The notes beneath the pieces were generated by a model. The model made no database searches. It was not told the origin of the DNA and worked only from the letters and a program-made list of their open reading frames with translations. Positions 1 to 6,966 of a stretch of 9,974 nucleotides of DNA are shown piece after piece (the stretch's first letter is position 1; each line of letters begins with the position of its first letter). The DNA lies in NCBI GenBank assembly GCA_015488565.1, contig WFNQ01000032.1, positions 1 to 9,974 on the forward strand. The letters are read 5' to 3'. Both the position numbers and the translations under genes were made by a program. This DNA is from Thiomicrorhabdus sp. GTDB lineage: Bacteria; Pseudomonadota; Gammaproteobacteria; Thiomicrospirales; Thiomicrospiraceae.

Positions 1-1215
1 CTGTACGGCTAAATCACTCAATGAGCTCAATGAAAACTCCAACTGAATTTGAGCTGTCGTGACCTGATAAGCGGCCAAGCGTGTATTCATAAAAGCCACC
101 ATATCCTCAGCCTGACATAACGCTGGCATAACGGGAATAGAAATCACGAGCGTATCATTCAACGCTTGCCACTGCTGTAAATAATACAGTCCTGAATCGA
201 TCAACCATGCACTGGTCGAAGCCGCCCAACGGCTTTGATTTAAAACCGCCATCCAATCATTTAAATAAGGACTTTCCGCTCGGCTGTCGGCCCACAGTGC
301 CGTCACACTTGAACCCACTATTTTTTGACTCACTAAATCCAATTGAGGTTCAAAACAAATGGTAATCTCTCCTTGTTCAAGTGCTTTTTCCAAACGATCA
401 ACAGGCTGGCAATCCGACTGAATTTCACACGCTCGTAAATCACTGTAAAAACGATAGGTATTGCGGCCACTATCTTTAGAGGCGTACAAGGCTTTATCGG
501 ATTTTTCGACCAATTCGCTGGAACTACTCGCATCCATTGGGTAGCGTGCTACACCAATACTGGTTGAAATTTGAATATCATTTTGATCAATCCAATACGA
601 ACGACGTACTTCACTAATAATTCGAGTACAAATCCCTTCAACCTCATCGCGCTTTAATTCACCCGCCAATAACACCACAAATTCATCTCCGCCTAATCGG
701 CTAACAATATCGCCTTCTCGTACTGCTGAGATCACTCTTGCACTCACATTTCTCAATAACTCATCCCCTGCGTGATGACCAAAGGTATCGTTAATATTTT
801 TAAACCCATCCAAATCTAAAAAGAGCAAAGTAAATTCCCCTTCACTCTGTTTGGCATCAATAATAAGGGTCTCTAAGGTGGCATTAAAATAGGCACGATT
901 AGGCAAGTGTGTTAAGTCATCGTAATTGGCCTGACGAAATAGCGCTTGTGTACGAATCGATACTTGCGCCTCAATTAAAGCTTCAATTTCATTTGAGATG
1001 GTCGTGGTATCTGAAACCGTAATCGCATCGTCAGTATGTGAAAAGCGCTCTTGTAAGGTACGCAGTAATTTTGTCGCATCGCTATCCATTTTTAATGGCG
1101 AACGATCAATCATATGTTGAGCACGAGAGCGTTCCAGCTTATTCACTCTCCCCGTTTCTGATGTCATTTCAGAAGTGGACATTTTCTCTAATAAACGGTT
1201 ACTTAACGCTAACAT
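1..1215 (-). CDS. Diguanylate cyclase with GGDEF domain and degenerate EAL-like domain (3' end outside window)
   Basis: The reading frame is open from ATG at 1215 to the left edge: 405 codons without a stop, so the C-terminus is missing. AGAGG lies 8 bases before the ATG. Residues 1-93 are polar and probably helical, with no transmembrane segment or recognised sensor domain. The GGDEF domain covers about residues 94-255: DDLTHLPNR begins near residue 98, and RLGGDEF holds an intact catalytic GGDEF at 175-179. An RxxD inhibitory site (REGD) lies just before it, so c-di-GMP synthesis with product inhibition is expected. From about residue 262 the sequence resembles an EAL phosphodiesterase domain, but the EAL signature reads TAL (305-307), the usual QP reads EP, and the later ExxE-type motif reads EFSL (393-396). 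This half is therefore probably not catalytic. The gene diverges from purT. The GGDEF call is certain; the EAL relationship is likely. Confidence 0.9.
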   Translation of the reverse strand, partial: MLALSNRLLEKMSTSEMTSETGRVNKLERSRAQHMIDRSPLKMDSDATKLLRTLQERFSHTDDAITVSDTTTISNEIEALIEAQVSIRTQALFRQANYDDLTHLPNRAYFNATLETLIIDAKQSEGEFTLLFLDLDGFKNINDTFGHHAGDELLRNVSARVISAVREGDIVSRLGGDEFVVLLAGELKRDEVEGICTRIISEVRRSYWIDQNDIQISTSIGVARYPMDASSSSELVEKSDKALYASKDSGRNTYRFYSDLRACEIQSDCQPVDRLEKALEQGEITICFEPQLDLVSQKIVGSSVTALWADSRAESPYLNDWMAVLNQSRWAASTSAWLIDSGLYYLQQWQALNDTLVISIPVMPALCQAEDMVAFMNTRLAAYQVTTAQIQLEFSLSSLSDLAVQ

Positions 1216-1233
1216 GACATTTACCTCTTACTC

Positions 1234-1264
1234 TTAGTAGATCGCCTTAAAACACCGTATAATA
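1234..1264. promoter_or_regulatory. Overlapping divergent -10 elements between the cyclase gene and purT
   Basis: A perfect TATAAT lies at 1258-1263 on the plus strand, 45 bases before the purT start, with a weak TTAGTA at 1234-1239 and an 18-base spacer. The same bases form a CGTATAATACG near-palindrome, so the minus strand carries TATTAT at 1264-1259 facing the cyclase gene, for which I see no good -35. The two genes probably share this 92-base control region. The plus-strand promoter is the better supported of the two. Confidence 0.45.
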
Positions 1265-1307
1265 CGTTGCCAGACCTGTTAACTACTCTATAAGCAAAGG
1301 AGATGCC

Positions 1308-2498
1308 ATGTTGAGCATTGGGACACCATTTTCAGAAACTGCCACACGAGTTTTACTCTGTGGTGCGGGCGAATTGGGCAAAGAAGTTGCCATAGAATTG
1401 CAGCGTTTTGGCGTTGAAGTCATTGCCGTTGATCGTTATAAAAATGCCCCTGCCATGCAGGTTGCAGACCGAAGCCATGTTATTGATATGCTCGATGGCA
1501 GCGCATTACGAAAAGTCATTGCGTTGGAAAAACCTCACATGGTCGTGCCCGAAATTGAAGCCATTGCGACCGACACATTAGCGGAGTTAGAACAGGAAGG
1601 TGTCAAAATAATACCAACCGCACGTGCCACACAATTGACTATGAATCGTGAAGGCATTCGTCGTTTAGCCGCTGAAGAGCTTCAAATTGCAACCTCTCCT
1701 TATGAATTTGCAGACACACTCGACAATTTTAAAGCGGCTATCCAGCACATCGGAATGCCTTGTGTCATCAAACCTATTATGAGCTCTTCAGGTAAAGGCC
1801 AAAGCGTGGTGCGCAATGAATCCGACATTGAGACTGCGTGGCAATACGCTCAAGAAGGAGGACGGGCAGGTAAGGGTCGAGTCATTATTGAAGGGTTTGT
1901 CGATTTTGACTATGAAATTACGCTCCTTACCATTCGCCACGAACAAGGTATCTCTTTTTGTGAGCCGATTGGCCATTACCAAGAAGAGGGAGATTACCGT
2001 CAATCTTGGCAACCCCAAGCCATGAGTCCCATTGCACTTAAAGCATCGCAAGACATCGCCCAAAAAATCACCGAAAACCTCTGTGGTGAAACAGGACGTG
2101 GATTGTTTGGTGTGGAACTGTTCATTAAGGGCGATCATGTCTACTTTAGTGAAGTCTCTCCTCGCCCACACGATACGGGGTTGGTCACATTAATATCTCA
2201 AGACCTTTCCGAATTTGCCTTACATGCTCGTGCTATTTTAGGGCTTCCGATTCCAAACATTACACAACATGGCGCCTCAGCATCCAGTGTTATTTTACCG
2301 ACAGGTCATTCAAACCAAACCTGTTTTTCAAACCTAGATCTGGCACTATCACAACCTGACACGCAATTAAGGCTCTTTGGAAAACCAGACATTCAAGGCC
2401 GTCGTCGTATGGGCGTTGCCATGGCTCGTGCTGATACGATTGAAGACGCGATTGAAAAAGCCAATACGATTGTCAATGCGGTAAAGGTTTCCTTTTAA
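1308..2498 (+). CDS. purT: Formate-dependent phosphoribosylglycinamide formyltransferase (GAR transformylase 2)
   Basis: PurT formylates glycinamide ribonucleotide with formate and ATP in the third step of purine synthesis, in the cytosol, without folate. The 396-residue product matches the family along its full length (E. coli PurT is about 392). A Rossmann-like N-terminal domain carries CGAGELGKEVAIE near residues 18-30 and RYKNAPAMQVADRSHVI. The central ATP-grasp domain (about 115-310) has TMNREGIRRLAAEEL, KPIMSSSGKGQS and GRVIIEGFVDFDYEIT. The end of the grasp fold shows GLFGVELF and FSEVSPRPHDTG with the metal-ligand Glu, and the C-terminal domain has QIRLFGKP-like and RRRMGVA-like motifs. 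AAAGGAG precedes the ATG at 1308. The gene stands alone and ends at a terminator. No neighbour belongs to purine synthesis. Confidence 0.97.
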   Translation: MLSIGTPFSETATRVLLCGAGELGKEVAIELQRFGVEVIAVDRYKNAPAMQVADRSHVIDMLDGSALRKVIALEKPHMVVPEIEAIATDTLAELEQEGVKIIPTARATQLTMNREGIRRLAAEELQIATSPYEFADTLDNFKAAIQHIGMPCVIKPIMSSSGKGQSVVRNESDIETAWQYAQEGGRAGKGRVIIEGFVDFDYEITLLTIRHEQGISFCEPIGHYQEEGDYRQSWQPQAMSPIALKASQDIAQKITENLCGETGRGLFGVELFIKGDHVYFSEVSPRPHDTGLVTLISQDLSEFALHARAILGLPIPNITQHGASASSVILPTGHSNQTCFSNLDLALSQPDTQLRLFGKPDIQGRRRMGVAMARADTIEDAIEKANTIVNAVKVSF

Positions 2499-2524
2499 CC
2501 CAAATTATTAGGCCTAAAAATAAA

Positions 2525-2562
2525 AAATCCGAGTTTATCAACAAAGATAAACCCGGATTTTT
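2525..2562. terminator. Bidirectional Rho-independent terminator between purT and rpoH
   Basis: Two 15-base arms (2525-2539 and 2546-2560) pair with one A-C mismatch around the loop AACAAA. The stem is followed by a T run at 2558-2562 for plus-strand transcripts and flanked by an A run at 2522-2527, which becomes the U run for minus-strand transcripts. Both convergent genes, purT and rpoH, can stop here. Confidence 0.85.
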
Positions 2563-2602
2563 ATCATAACGCGACTGTGAGTCAAAGTAGCGTTAAATCA
2601 AA

Positions 2603-3487
2603 TTAAGCCACCAACTGACTTTTAAGTTTATGAATGGCTTGTTGCTCTACTTGACGAATTCGCTCCATCGAAACACCATATTGTTCTGAAAGTGCTTTTA
2701 ACCCCACTTTCTCATCACTTAACCAGCGTTTTTGCAATATATCTCGGCTACGTGCATCCAAAGTAGACAATGCTTCCTGCATACGTTGTAACTCGCTTTG
2801 AGCATAATCTTCTTGAATCAACGCACTTTCTGGATCCATTTCCCGACTCACTAAAATAGGAAACGTCACATTTTCATTATCCTCATCCGGCGATAAATCC
2901 ACCGGAATGTCTTTACCATACAAACGTGACTCCATTTCTAAAACATCTTTTCGGGTCACGCCCAAGTCTTTTGCAACCTTGTCCGCATCCTTATCGCTAA
3001 ACCACTCTAACGACTTTTTAGAACTGCGTAATTTAAAAAATAGTTTACGCTGTGCTTTGGTAGTTGCCGTTTTAACAATACGCCAATTCTTAATCACATA
3101 TTCATTAATTTCAGCACGAATCCAATGAATGGCAAAGGTCATTAAGCGAACATTTTCTTCTGGATTAAACCGTTTTACCGCTTTCATTAAGCCAATATTG
3201 CCTTCCTGAATAATATCTCCCAAAGGTAAACCGTAGCCATTAAAAGTACGAGCAACAGGCACGACATAACGCAGAGAAGACAAAATGAGCTGACGAGCAG
3301 CATCTACGTCTTGCTGATAATACAGTCTCTCAGCCAGCTCCCGCTCTTCTGCCGCTGTTAAAGGTTTGATCTCTTTAACCGTGTGAAAGTAAGTTTCTAA
3401 ATTTTTTCCCGGAACAAGTTCTTTTGAGCCCAATGATAACTTTGGTAAATTAGAAGCAGGTACAGCTTGTGCTATTGCATAGTTCAT
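2603..3487 (-). CDS. rpoH: RNA polymerase heat-shock sigma factor sigma-32
   Basis: RpoH directs RNA polymerase to heat-shock promoters. The 294-residue product (E. coli: 284) has region 1.2/2.1 near residues 28-60 and region 2.2-2.4 near 75-140, including DIIQEGNIGLMKAVKRF and FAIHWIRAEI. The diagnostic RpoH box QRKLFFKLR at 146-154 separates it from RpoD and RpoS. Region 4.2 with its helix-turn-helix lies at 263-289 (GVSMERIRQVE). I chose ATG at 3487 because GAGAGG sits 9 bases upstream. A TTG two codons earlier is in frame but only 3 bases from that site. A sigma-70 promoter and a CIRCE operator lie upstream, so repression by HrcA is likely in addition to the usual post-translational control. 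It is transcribed after fliS but has its own promoter. Confidence 0.97.
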   Translation of the reverse strand: MNYAIAQAVPASNLPKLSLGSKELVPGKNLETYFHTVKEIKPLTAAEERELAERLYYQQDVDAARQLILSSLRYVVPVARTFNGYGLPLGDIIQEGNIGLMKAVKRFNPEENVRLMTFAIHWIRAEINEYVIKNWRIVKTATTKAQRKLFFKLRSSKKSLEWFSDKDADKVAKDLGVTRKDVLEMESRLYGKDIPVDLSPDEDNENVTFPILVSREMDPESALIQEDYAQSELQRMQEALSTLDARSRDILQKRWLSDEKVGLKALSEQYGVSMERIRQVEQQAIHKLKSQLVA

Positions 3488-3528
3488 TATCAAATACCTC
3501 TCTTAAATCATCTTGAATGGCATTTATT

Positions 3529-3555
3529 TTAGCACTCTTTTAATAAGAGTGCTAA
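3529..3555. promoter_or_regulatory. CIRCE operator (HrcA binding site) upstream of rpoH
   Basis: TTAGCACTC (3529-3537), nine spacer bases, then GAGTGCTAA (3547-3555) match the CIRCE consensus 9-9-9 inverted repeat in all 18 arm positions. HrcA is the known repressor of CIRCE. The element covers the predicted rpoH transcription start, so HrcA binding should block initiation. The hrcA gene is not in this window. Confidence 0.95.
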
Positions 3556-3557
3556 CT

Positions 3558-3586
3558 ATTATAAAGCAACTCAACTATGTTGTAAG
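3558..3586 (-). promoter_or_regulatory. Sigma-70 promoter of rpoH
   Basis: On the minus strand, a perfect TATAAT (3563-3558) lies 17 bases after CTTACA (3586-3581), which matches four of six bases of the -35 consensus. The predicted start near 3551 falls inside the CIRCE repeat and gives a leader of about 64 bases. This would supply basal, HrcA-controlled expression independent of sigma-32. Confidence 0.75.
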
Positions 3587-3610
3587 TATTTGATGTCATT
3601 AATGATTATC

Positions 3611-3640
3611 TTACTTTCATAAAGTAAACGATATTTCGTT
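3611..3640. repeat. Two adjacent small AT-rich inverted repeats between fliS and rpoH
   Basis: TTACTTT-CAT-AAAGTAA (3611-3627) is immediately followed by AACGA-TATT-TCGTT (3627-3640). They lie 14 bases past the fliS stop and upstream of the rpoH promoter. The stems are too AT-rich, and lack a T run, to be confident terminators. They could be an operator or a weak end signal for fliS. Confidence 0.3.
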
Positions 3641-3653
3641 ATAAGCTGGTATG

Positions 3654-4088
3654 TTAAGCATTTTCGGACAGTTGACCCGTTTGCTGCATCATCTCAACCC
3701 AAGCATCACGCAATTCCGTCAAAATATCAATAGCACTGTCTAGATAAAAACTGTCTTTTTCAAACACAGCTTCTTGAATACTTTGGTCTGCATAACGGTA
3801 TAACTCTTCTAGATCAAACGCTAAAGGAGTATCTTGTGTAAAAGAGAGACGATCACGCAAAGCATCTAAAATGGTTGTCATTCGCCCTAAATGAAACCCT
3901 TTCTCGACCAATGCTGAACTTTGATGACAAACCTTGGCCATATTACCCTTATCGACTGCGCCTTGTAATAGCAACAAAATCGTTTTACGCGGGTTTTCTT
4001 TTAACTGATTTTCAGCCTCTTGATTACGCTTGTAATCTTGAAGAATGGGCGCTTTAAGTTCTGATGTGGTTGTATTATTTAAAGTCAT
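3654..4088 (-). CDS. fliS: Flagellin export chaperone FliS
   Basis: FliS binds the C-terminus of flagellin in the cytosol, stops it polymerising early and delivers it to the flagellar export gate. The 144-residue protein is within the usual range (about 125-145) and mostly helical. The family hallmark near the N-terminus, NPRKTILLLLQGAVDKG (32-48), matches the typical NP-L-LI-LL(F/Y)(E/D)GA helix. The later stretch FDLEELYRYADQSIQEA (91-107) and a C-terminal ILTELRDAWVEM helix match the FliS four-helix bundle. AAGGAA lies 9 bases before the ATG. Normal partners (fliD, flagellin, fliT) are not in the window, and rpoH follows with its own promoter, so the gene appears detached from a flagellar operon. 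The family call is fairly secure; flagellin as substrate is inferred. Confidence 0.85.
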   Translation of the reverse strand: MTLNNTTTSELKAPILQDYKRNQEAENQLKENPRKTILLLLQGAVDKGNMAKVCHQSSALVEKGFHLGRMTTILDALRDRLSFTQDTPLAFDLEELYRYADQSIQEAVFEKDSFYLDSAIDILTELRDAWVEMMQQTGQLSENA

Positions 4089-4398
4089 GAAAATATTCCT
4101 TCTGTCGTTTAACCGTAAATGGGATAAAGGAGCTCAATGCCCCTCTAAGCAACGTTTTAAACTTTGAACCTGGCTATGGTAATTTAAAGTTTTTTTGTTA
4201 CTAGGCATATAGCATAAGGCGTGCCAAATCGTAATTAACAAAAAATTGACAACCCTAAAGATTAACCAAACACATGGCATTAAAATATAAGGATAAGGCA
4301 GGACAAGGTGAATTGAGGGTGTCAAGAAAGGGGGCTCTAGATTCGTGTTTCTATGTAAGGATTTTGGAAGTTATACGTTGCTTTTGAAATGACGTTTT
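4089..4398. other. 310-base gap between cbbR and fliS, with one weak small ORF
   Basis: No convincing terminator follows cbbR and no clear fliS promoter is visible. A minus-strand frame ending at 4134 is open from TTG at 4325 (63 residues) or ATG at 4280 (48 residues). Its product would have a hydrophobic stretch (VWLIFRVVNFLLITIW) and a basic tail, as in a small one-pass membrane protein. Neither start has a ribosome binding site, so I do not call it a gene. GTTTCTATGTAAGG at 4347-4360 is repeated in opposite orientation upstream of sbtA. Confidence 0.5.
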
Positions 4399-5346
4399 TT
4401 AGACTTTAATGTATTCTGTACCGCTCTCTTTTAGAAAGGACAAGAACTCTTGAGAGAGCAATGAGAGTTGCTTGCCTTTAGGATAGACAATATTCCACTG
4501 CTTTTCAATTGGAAAGCCTTCAACATCCAGCTCTTTAATTGGGCTATTTTCACCCTCTAAATACAGCGATAATCGAGAAACAACCGCAATGCCTAAGTCA
4601 CCAACAACACAATGCTTCATCGCTTCATTCGTATCCACAATCATTCGCTCATTAATACTTAAGTTTTTTTCGGCAAACAATGCCTCCACTGTAGAACGAA
4701 TGCCTGAACCCTCTTCACGCATGATAAACGGTTCTTGTGTTAACTGCTCTAATGTTACTTTCTTACCCACCAATGGATTATTGCCATTCGCAATTACGAC
4801 CAGAGGATTGATTGCAAAAGGAACGACTTCTAAATCAAGATGACTGGAAGGAACTTGGCCTAAAATATACAAGTCATCTAAATTTTGATGAATACGCTGA
4901 ATAAGCCTTTCTCGATTGGTAATTTTAAGACTAACATCAATACTAGGGTGTTTTTTAATAAAATGCCCAAGTGCAATTGGAGTAAAGTATTTGGCAGTCG
5001 AGACAACGGCAATACGTAAACGCCCACGAGTCATACCTTGTAGGTCATCCAAAAGCATTTCTAAGTTGGCAAGCTCATCAATAACGCTACGACAAGTCGC
5101 GGCAACGTGTTCACCAATATCTGTTAGAAAAATATTACGCCCAATCTGTTCATACAGCGGCATGTTAATCGACTCACTAAAGCTTTTAACTTGTGCTGAT
5201 ACCGTAGGTTGGGTTAAAAAGAGTTCATTAGCGGCTTTCGTAAAGCTTAGATGCCTTGCTACCGCTTCAAAAATTTGAATTTGACGCAGAGAAGCATGTC
5301 GAATTAAAAACTGTCCAGAATGAACCTTGCTGTCTTTATTTTCCAT
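4399..5346 (-). CDS. cbbR: LysR-family regulator of CO2 fixation, CbbR-like
   Basis: LysR-type regulators bind DNA as tetramers and respond to a small effector; CbbR proteins control RuBisCO and carbon-concentration genes. The 315-residue product has an N-terminal winged helix-turn-helix (about 20-79) with SLRQIQIFEAVARHLSFTKAA and LTQPTVSAQVK. A linker helix and a two-lobed effector domain (about 107-305) follow, including GRLRIAVVSTAKYF and a GDLGIAVV stretch. The start at 5346 has GGAG 7 bases upstream. It lies 31 bases after csoS1D and is probably the last gene of the sbtA-sbtB-rdgB-csoS1D unit. Assignment as CbbR rests on overall similarity plus the bicarbonate-transport and carboxysome context; LysR family membership itself is certain. 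Targets could include the sbtA upstream region and the cso operon. Confidence 0.85.
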   Translation of the reverse strand: MENKDSKVHSGQFLIRHASLRQIQIFEAVARHLSFTKAANELFLTQPTVSAQVKSFSESINMPLYEQIGRNIFLTDIGEHVAATCRSVIDELANLEMLLDDLQGMTRGRLRIAVVSTAKYFTPIALGHFIKKHPSIDVSLKITNRERLIQRIHQNLDDLYILGQVPSSHLDLEVVPFAINPLVVIANGNNPLVGKKVTLEQLTQEPFIMREEGSGIRSTVEALFAEKNLSINERMIVDTNEAMKHCVVGDLGIAVVSRLSLYLEGENSPIKELDVEGFPIEKQWNIVYPKGKQLSLLSQEFLSFLKESGTEYIKV

Positions 5347-5377
5347 GCTGACACTCCAGGAAAGATTTGAGTGATTT

Positions 5378-5983
5378 TTAAAGTCTTTTGAGTGCTTCAG
5401 TCGCCGCTCTGGAAGCTTCGAGAATATCCGCTTCTTTACCGGCCATAATTAAACGACCATAGGCTCCAACCGCTTTTGCCTCAACCAGCGTAATATTGGA
5501 AGCTTTTTCAGCTTCATTCGCTGCGTAGATAATATAACCTGCAGGGTCGGTTTCCATAATAAGCATACTTTGCCCAGGTAAAATCATCGAGCCTCTGCGG
5601 TTATCACGATTAATCAATGTGGCATGATCTGGTGTAATGCTACGAATGACTTCATTCCACGTAATTTTACAAGGCTGACGCGTGGTATGCTCGGTTTTTA
5701 AAAAACGCAATACATGTTCAGAAGACTCTAATACATCACTTTGATCTCGATGATGAATAACCATCGAGCCATAAGCACGCTCAACAACCTGTTGACCTAG
5801 ATGAACATTCGAGGCTTTCAATGCAATATCAGATAGATGGTGAACCGCCATACCGGGCGACACTTCCATCCACAGGCAGGAATCGCCTGGAACAGGTAAA
5901 AAACCCATTGAAACCGTTCCCATATAGGAAGCCAGTTGGGGCTGTAAAGAATCCAGAAAAACATAGGTTCTTAGTTCAATCAT
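5378..5983 (-). CDS. csoS1D: Carboxysome shell pseudohexamer CsoS1D (tandem BMC-T)
   Basis: CsoS1D trimers carry two BMC domains per chain and form a large gated pore in the alpha-carboxysome shell, thought to pass bulky metabolites such as RuBP. The 201 residues divide into an N-terminal BMC half (about 1-100; LRTYVFLDSLQPQLASYMG, PGDSCLWMEVSPGM, ALKASNV) and a C-terminal half (about 105-201; ITPDHATLINR, ETDPAGYIIYAANEAEKA, VGAYGRLIMAGKEADI). The gate pair Glu-Arg known from Prochlorococcus CsoS1D is present as E68-R69 in VVERAYGSM. The long N-terminal extension I recall from the cyanobacterial protein is absent. ATG at 5983 overlaps the rdgB stop by four bases (ATGA), showing translational coupling. 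cbbR follows after 31 bases. Confidence 0.93.
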   Translation of the reverse strand: MIELRTYVFLDSLQPQLASYMGTVSMGFLPVPGDSCLWMEVSPGMAVHHLSDIALKASNVHLGQQVVERAYGSMVIHHRDQSDVLESSEHVLRFLKTEHTTRQPCKITWNEVIRSITPDHATLINRDNRRGSMILPGQSMLIMETDPAGYIIYAANEAEKASNITLVEAKAVGAYGRLIMAGKEADILEASRAATEALKRL

Positions 5984-6591
5984 AGGGTTGCCTGCTCTAG
6001 TTGAGTTAATACGTTCTGCAACGCTTGAGCACGATGGCTCACTTGATTTTTAATTTCCAGTGGGATTTCTGCTGCTGACTTAAAATAATCAGGCATCCAC
6101 ATGATTGGATCGTACCCTACGCCATAATTTACTCTAGGTTCCATTAAAATCTCACCACACCACTGCCCCGTTCCAATAATAGGAATTGGATCTAATGCAT
6201 GGCGAACAAAAACCACGGCGCAATAATAGCACGCCTTTCGGTCTTTATAAGGCACACCTTCAAGTTCATCTAATAATTTTTGGGCATTTAAGCGGTCTGA
6301 AGCTGGCTGACCTAAATATCCCTCTGCATAGCGTGCAGAGTAAATACCAGGTTCACCATTTAAGAAGTCAACCTCGAGTCCAGAATCATCAGCCAAAGCA
6401 GGTAGCCCAGTTTTTTTACTGGCATACCGTGCTTTTTTAATGGCATTTTCAATAAAACTGAGGCCATCTTCTTCAACCTCTTCCGAAAAATAGGCCGTTT
6501 GCAACTTGATATCAAAATGATAAGGTGCCAATGCCGCTTCAATTTCGGTTACTTTATGTGGGTTGCCCGTTGCTAATACAATCGTTGTCAT
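5980..6591 (-). CDS. rdgB: Non-canonical purine NTP pyrophosphatase (RdgB/Ham1)
   Basis: RdgB hydrolyses XTP, ITP and dITP to monophosphates and pyrophosphate, keeping deaminated purines out of nucleic acids. The 203-residue product (E. coli: 197) carries the full signature set: ATGNPHK at 7-13, the acidic EVEEDGLSFIENA near 38-50, LADDSGLEV at 66-74 with the catalytic-type D69, PGIYSARYA at 81-89, GVGYDPIMW, and SHRAQAL near the end. All expected nucleotide and metal-binding residues are present. It begins 17 bases after sbtB, and I see no Shine-Dalgarno sequence before ATG 6591. It overlaps csoS1D by ATGA. The position beside csoS1D matches my recollection of Ham1 genes in alpha-cyanobacterial carboxysome loci. 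A special role in carboxysome or SbtB nucleotide physiology is only inference. Confidence 0.93.
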   Translation of the reverse strand: MTTIVLATGNPHKVTEIEAALAPYHFDIKLQTAYFSEEVEEDGLSFIENAIKKARYASKKTGLPALADDSGLEVDFLNGEPGIYSARYAEGYLGQPASDRLNAQKLLDELEGVPYKDRKACYYCAVVFVRHALDPIPIIGTGQWCGEILMEPRVNYGVGYDPIMWMPDYFKSAAEIPLEIKNQVSHRAQALQNVLTQLEQATL

Positions 6592-6608
6592 AGGTAGAAG
6601 TTATGCTA

Positions 6609-6905
6609 TTAAGAAAGCACTTCCGTATTCATAGAGAACACCATCAAATGCTGCCCTCTGCGCTTATATTTATTCAGTGCTTCCATTAAACGTTCATATG
6701 ATTCAGGGTTCGTAACGATCATAAGAAGAATATTTGTATCTGCATCAATATGGCTGTCTTGTATACCTGAATCACCATTACCTCTTACATTAAATGCGGT
6801 ATAACCCGTAATACCTATTTTTTCAAAGGTTTCAAGCAACCTTGGCTCTAAAGAGGAGCTTGTAATAATTTGTACAATTTTTTCATCGTGCGTTACAACA
6901 GACAT
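6609..6905 (-). CDS. sbtB: PII-like regulator of the bicarbonate transporter, SbtB
   Basis: SbtB trimers bind adenine nucleotides (AMP, ADP, cAMP in characterised cyanobacterial proteins) and associate with SbtA to modulate bicarbonate uptake. The 98-residue product has the small PII-like ferredoxin fold: a first strand KIVQIITSS (9-17), GITGYTAFNVRGNGDSG (31-47) leading into the flexible T-loop, and a later LLMIVTNPESYERLMEALNKY strand-helix. The glycine-rich NVRGNGDSG matches the corresponding segment of cyanobacterial SbtB. The chain stops at residue 98 and lacks the C-terminal cysteine-containing R-loop of Synechocystis SbtB (about 110 residues), so redox control through that loop is not expected. 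AAAGGA precedes ATG 6905. It lies 61 bases after sbtA in the same transcript, which supports the assignment. Confidence 0.88.
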   Translation of the reverse strand: MSVVTHDEKIVQIITSSSLEPRLLETFEKIGITGYTAFNVRGNGDSGIQDSHIDADTNILLMIVTNPESYERLMEALNKYKRRGQHLMVFSMNTEVLS

Positions 6906-6914
6906 AGTACTTTC

Positions 6915-6958
6915 CTTTATAAAGACCCCCTAAGCTCTAAGTAGAAACTGAGTTAGGG
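6915..6958 (-). promoter_or_regulatory. Intercistronic hairpin between sbtA and sbtB
   Basis: CCCTAAGCTC (6928-6937) and GAGTTAGGG (6950-6958) form a nine-pair stem with one bulged base and a 12-base loop in the mRNA. It is followed by the palindrome CTTTATAAAG (6915-6924), which contains part of the sbtB ribosome binding site. There is no T run, so this is not a typical terminator. It could set the SbtA:SbtB ratio through RNA processing or translation control; that is inference. Confidence 0.45.
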
Positions 6959-6966
6959 ATGATAAA

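Noticed and set aside
333..533. Minus-strand 66-codon ORF
   Set aside because: It lies in another frame of the cyclase gene, whose own frame is open across the whole interval and carries clear GGDEF motifs.
1788..2171. Minus-strand 127-codon ORF opposite purT
   Set aside because: It is antisense to a fully conserved purT, with no recognisable protein motif.
3488..3493. Upstream TTG start for rpoH
   Set aside because: It is only 3 bases from the GAGAGG site; ATG 3487 has a 9-base spacing.
4134..4325. Small hydrophobic minus-strand ORF (63 or 48 residues)
   Set aside because: It has no ribosome binding site at TTG 4325 or ATG 4280, and no recognised family. It is kept only as a remark in the gap entry; conservation in relatives would revive it.
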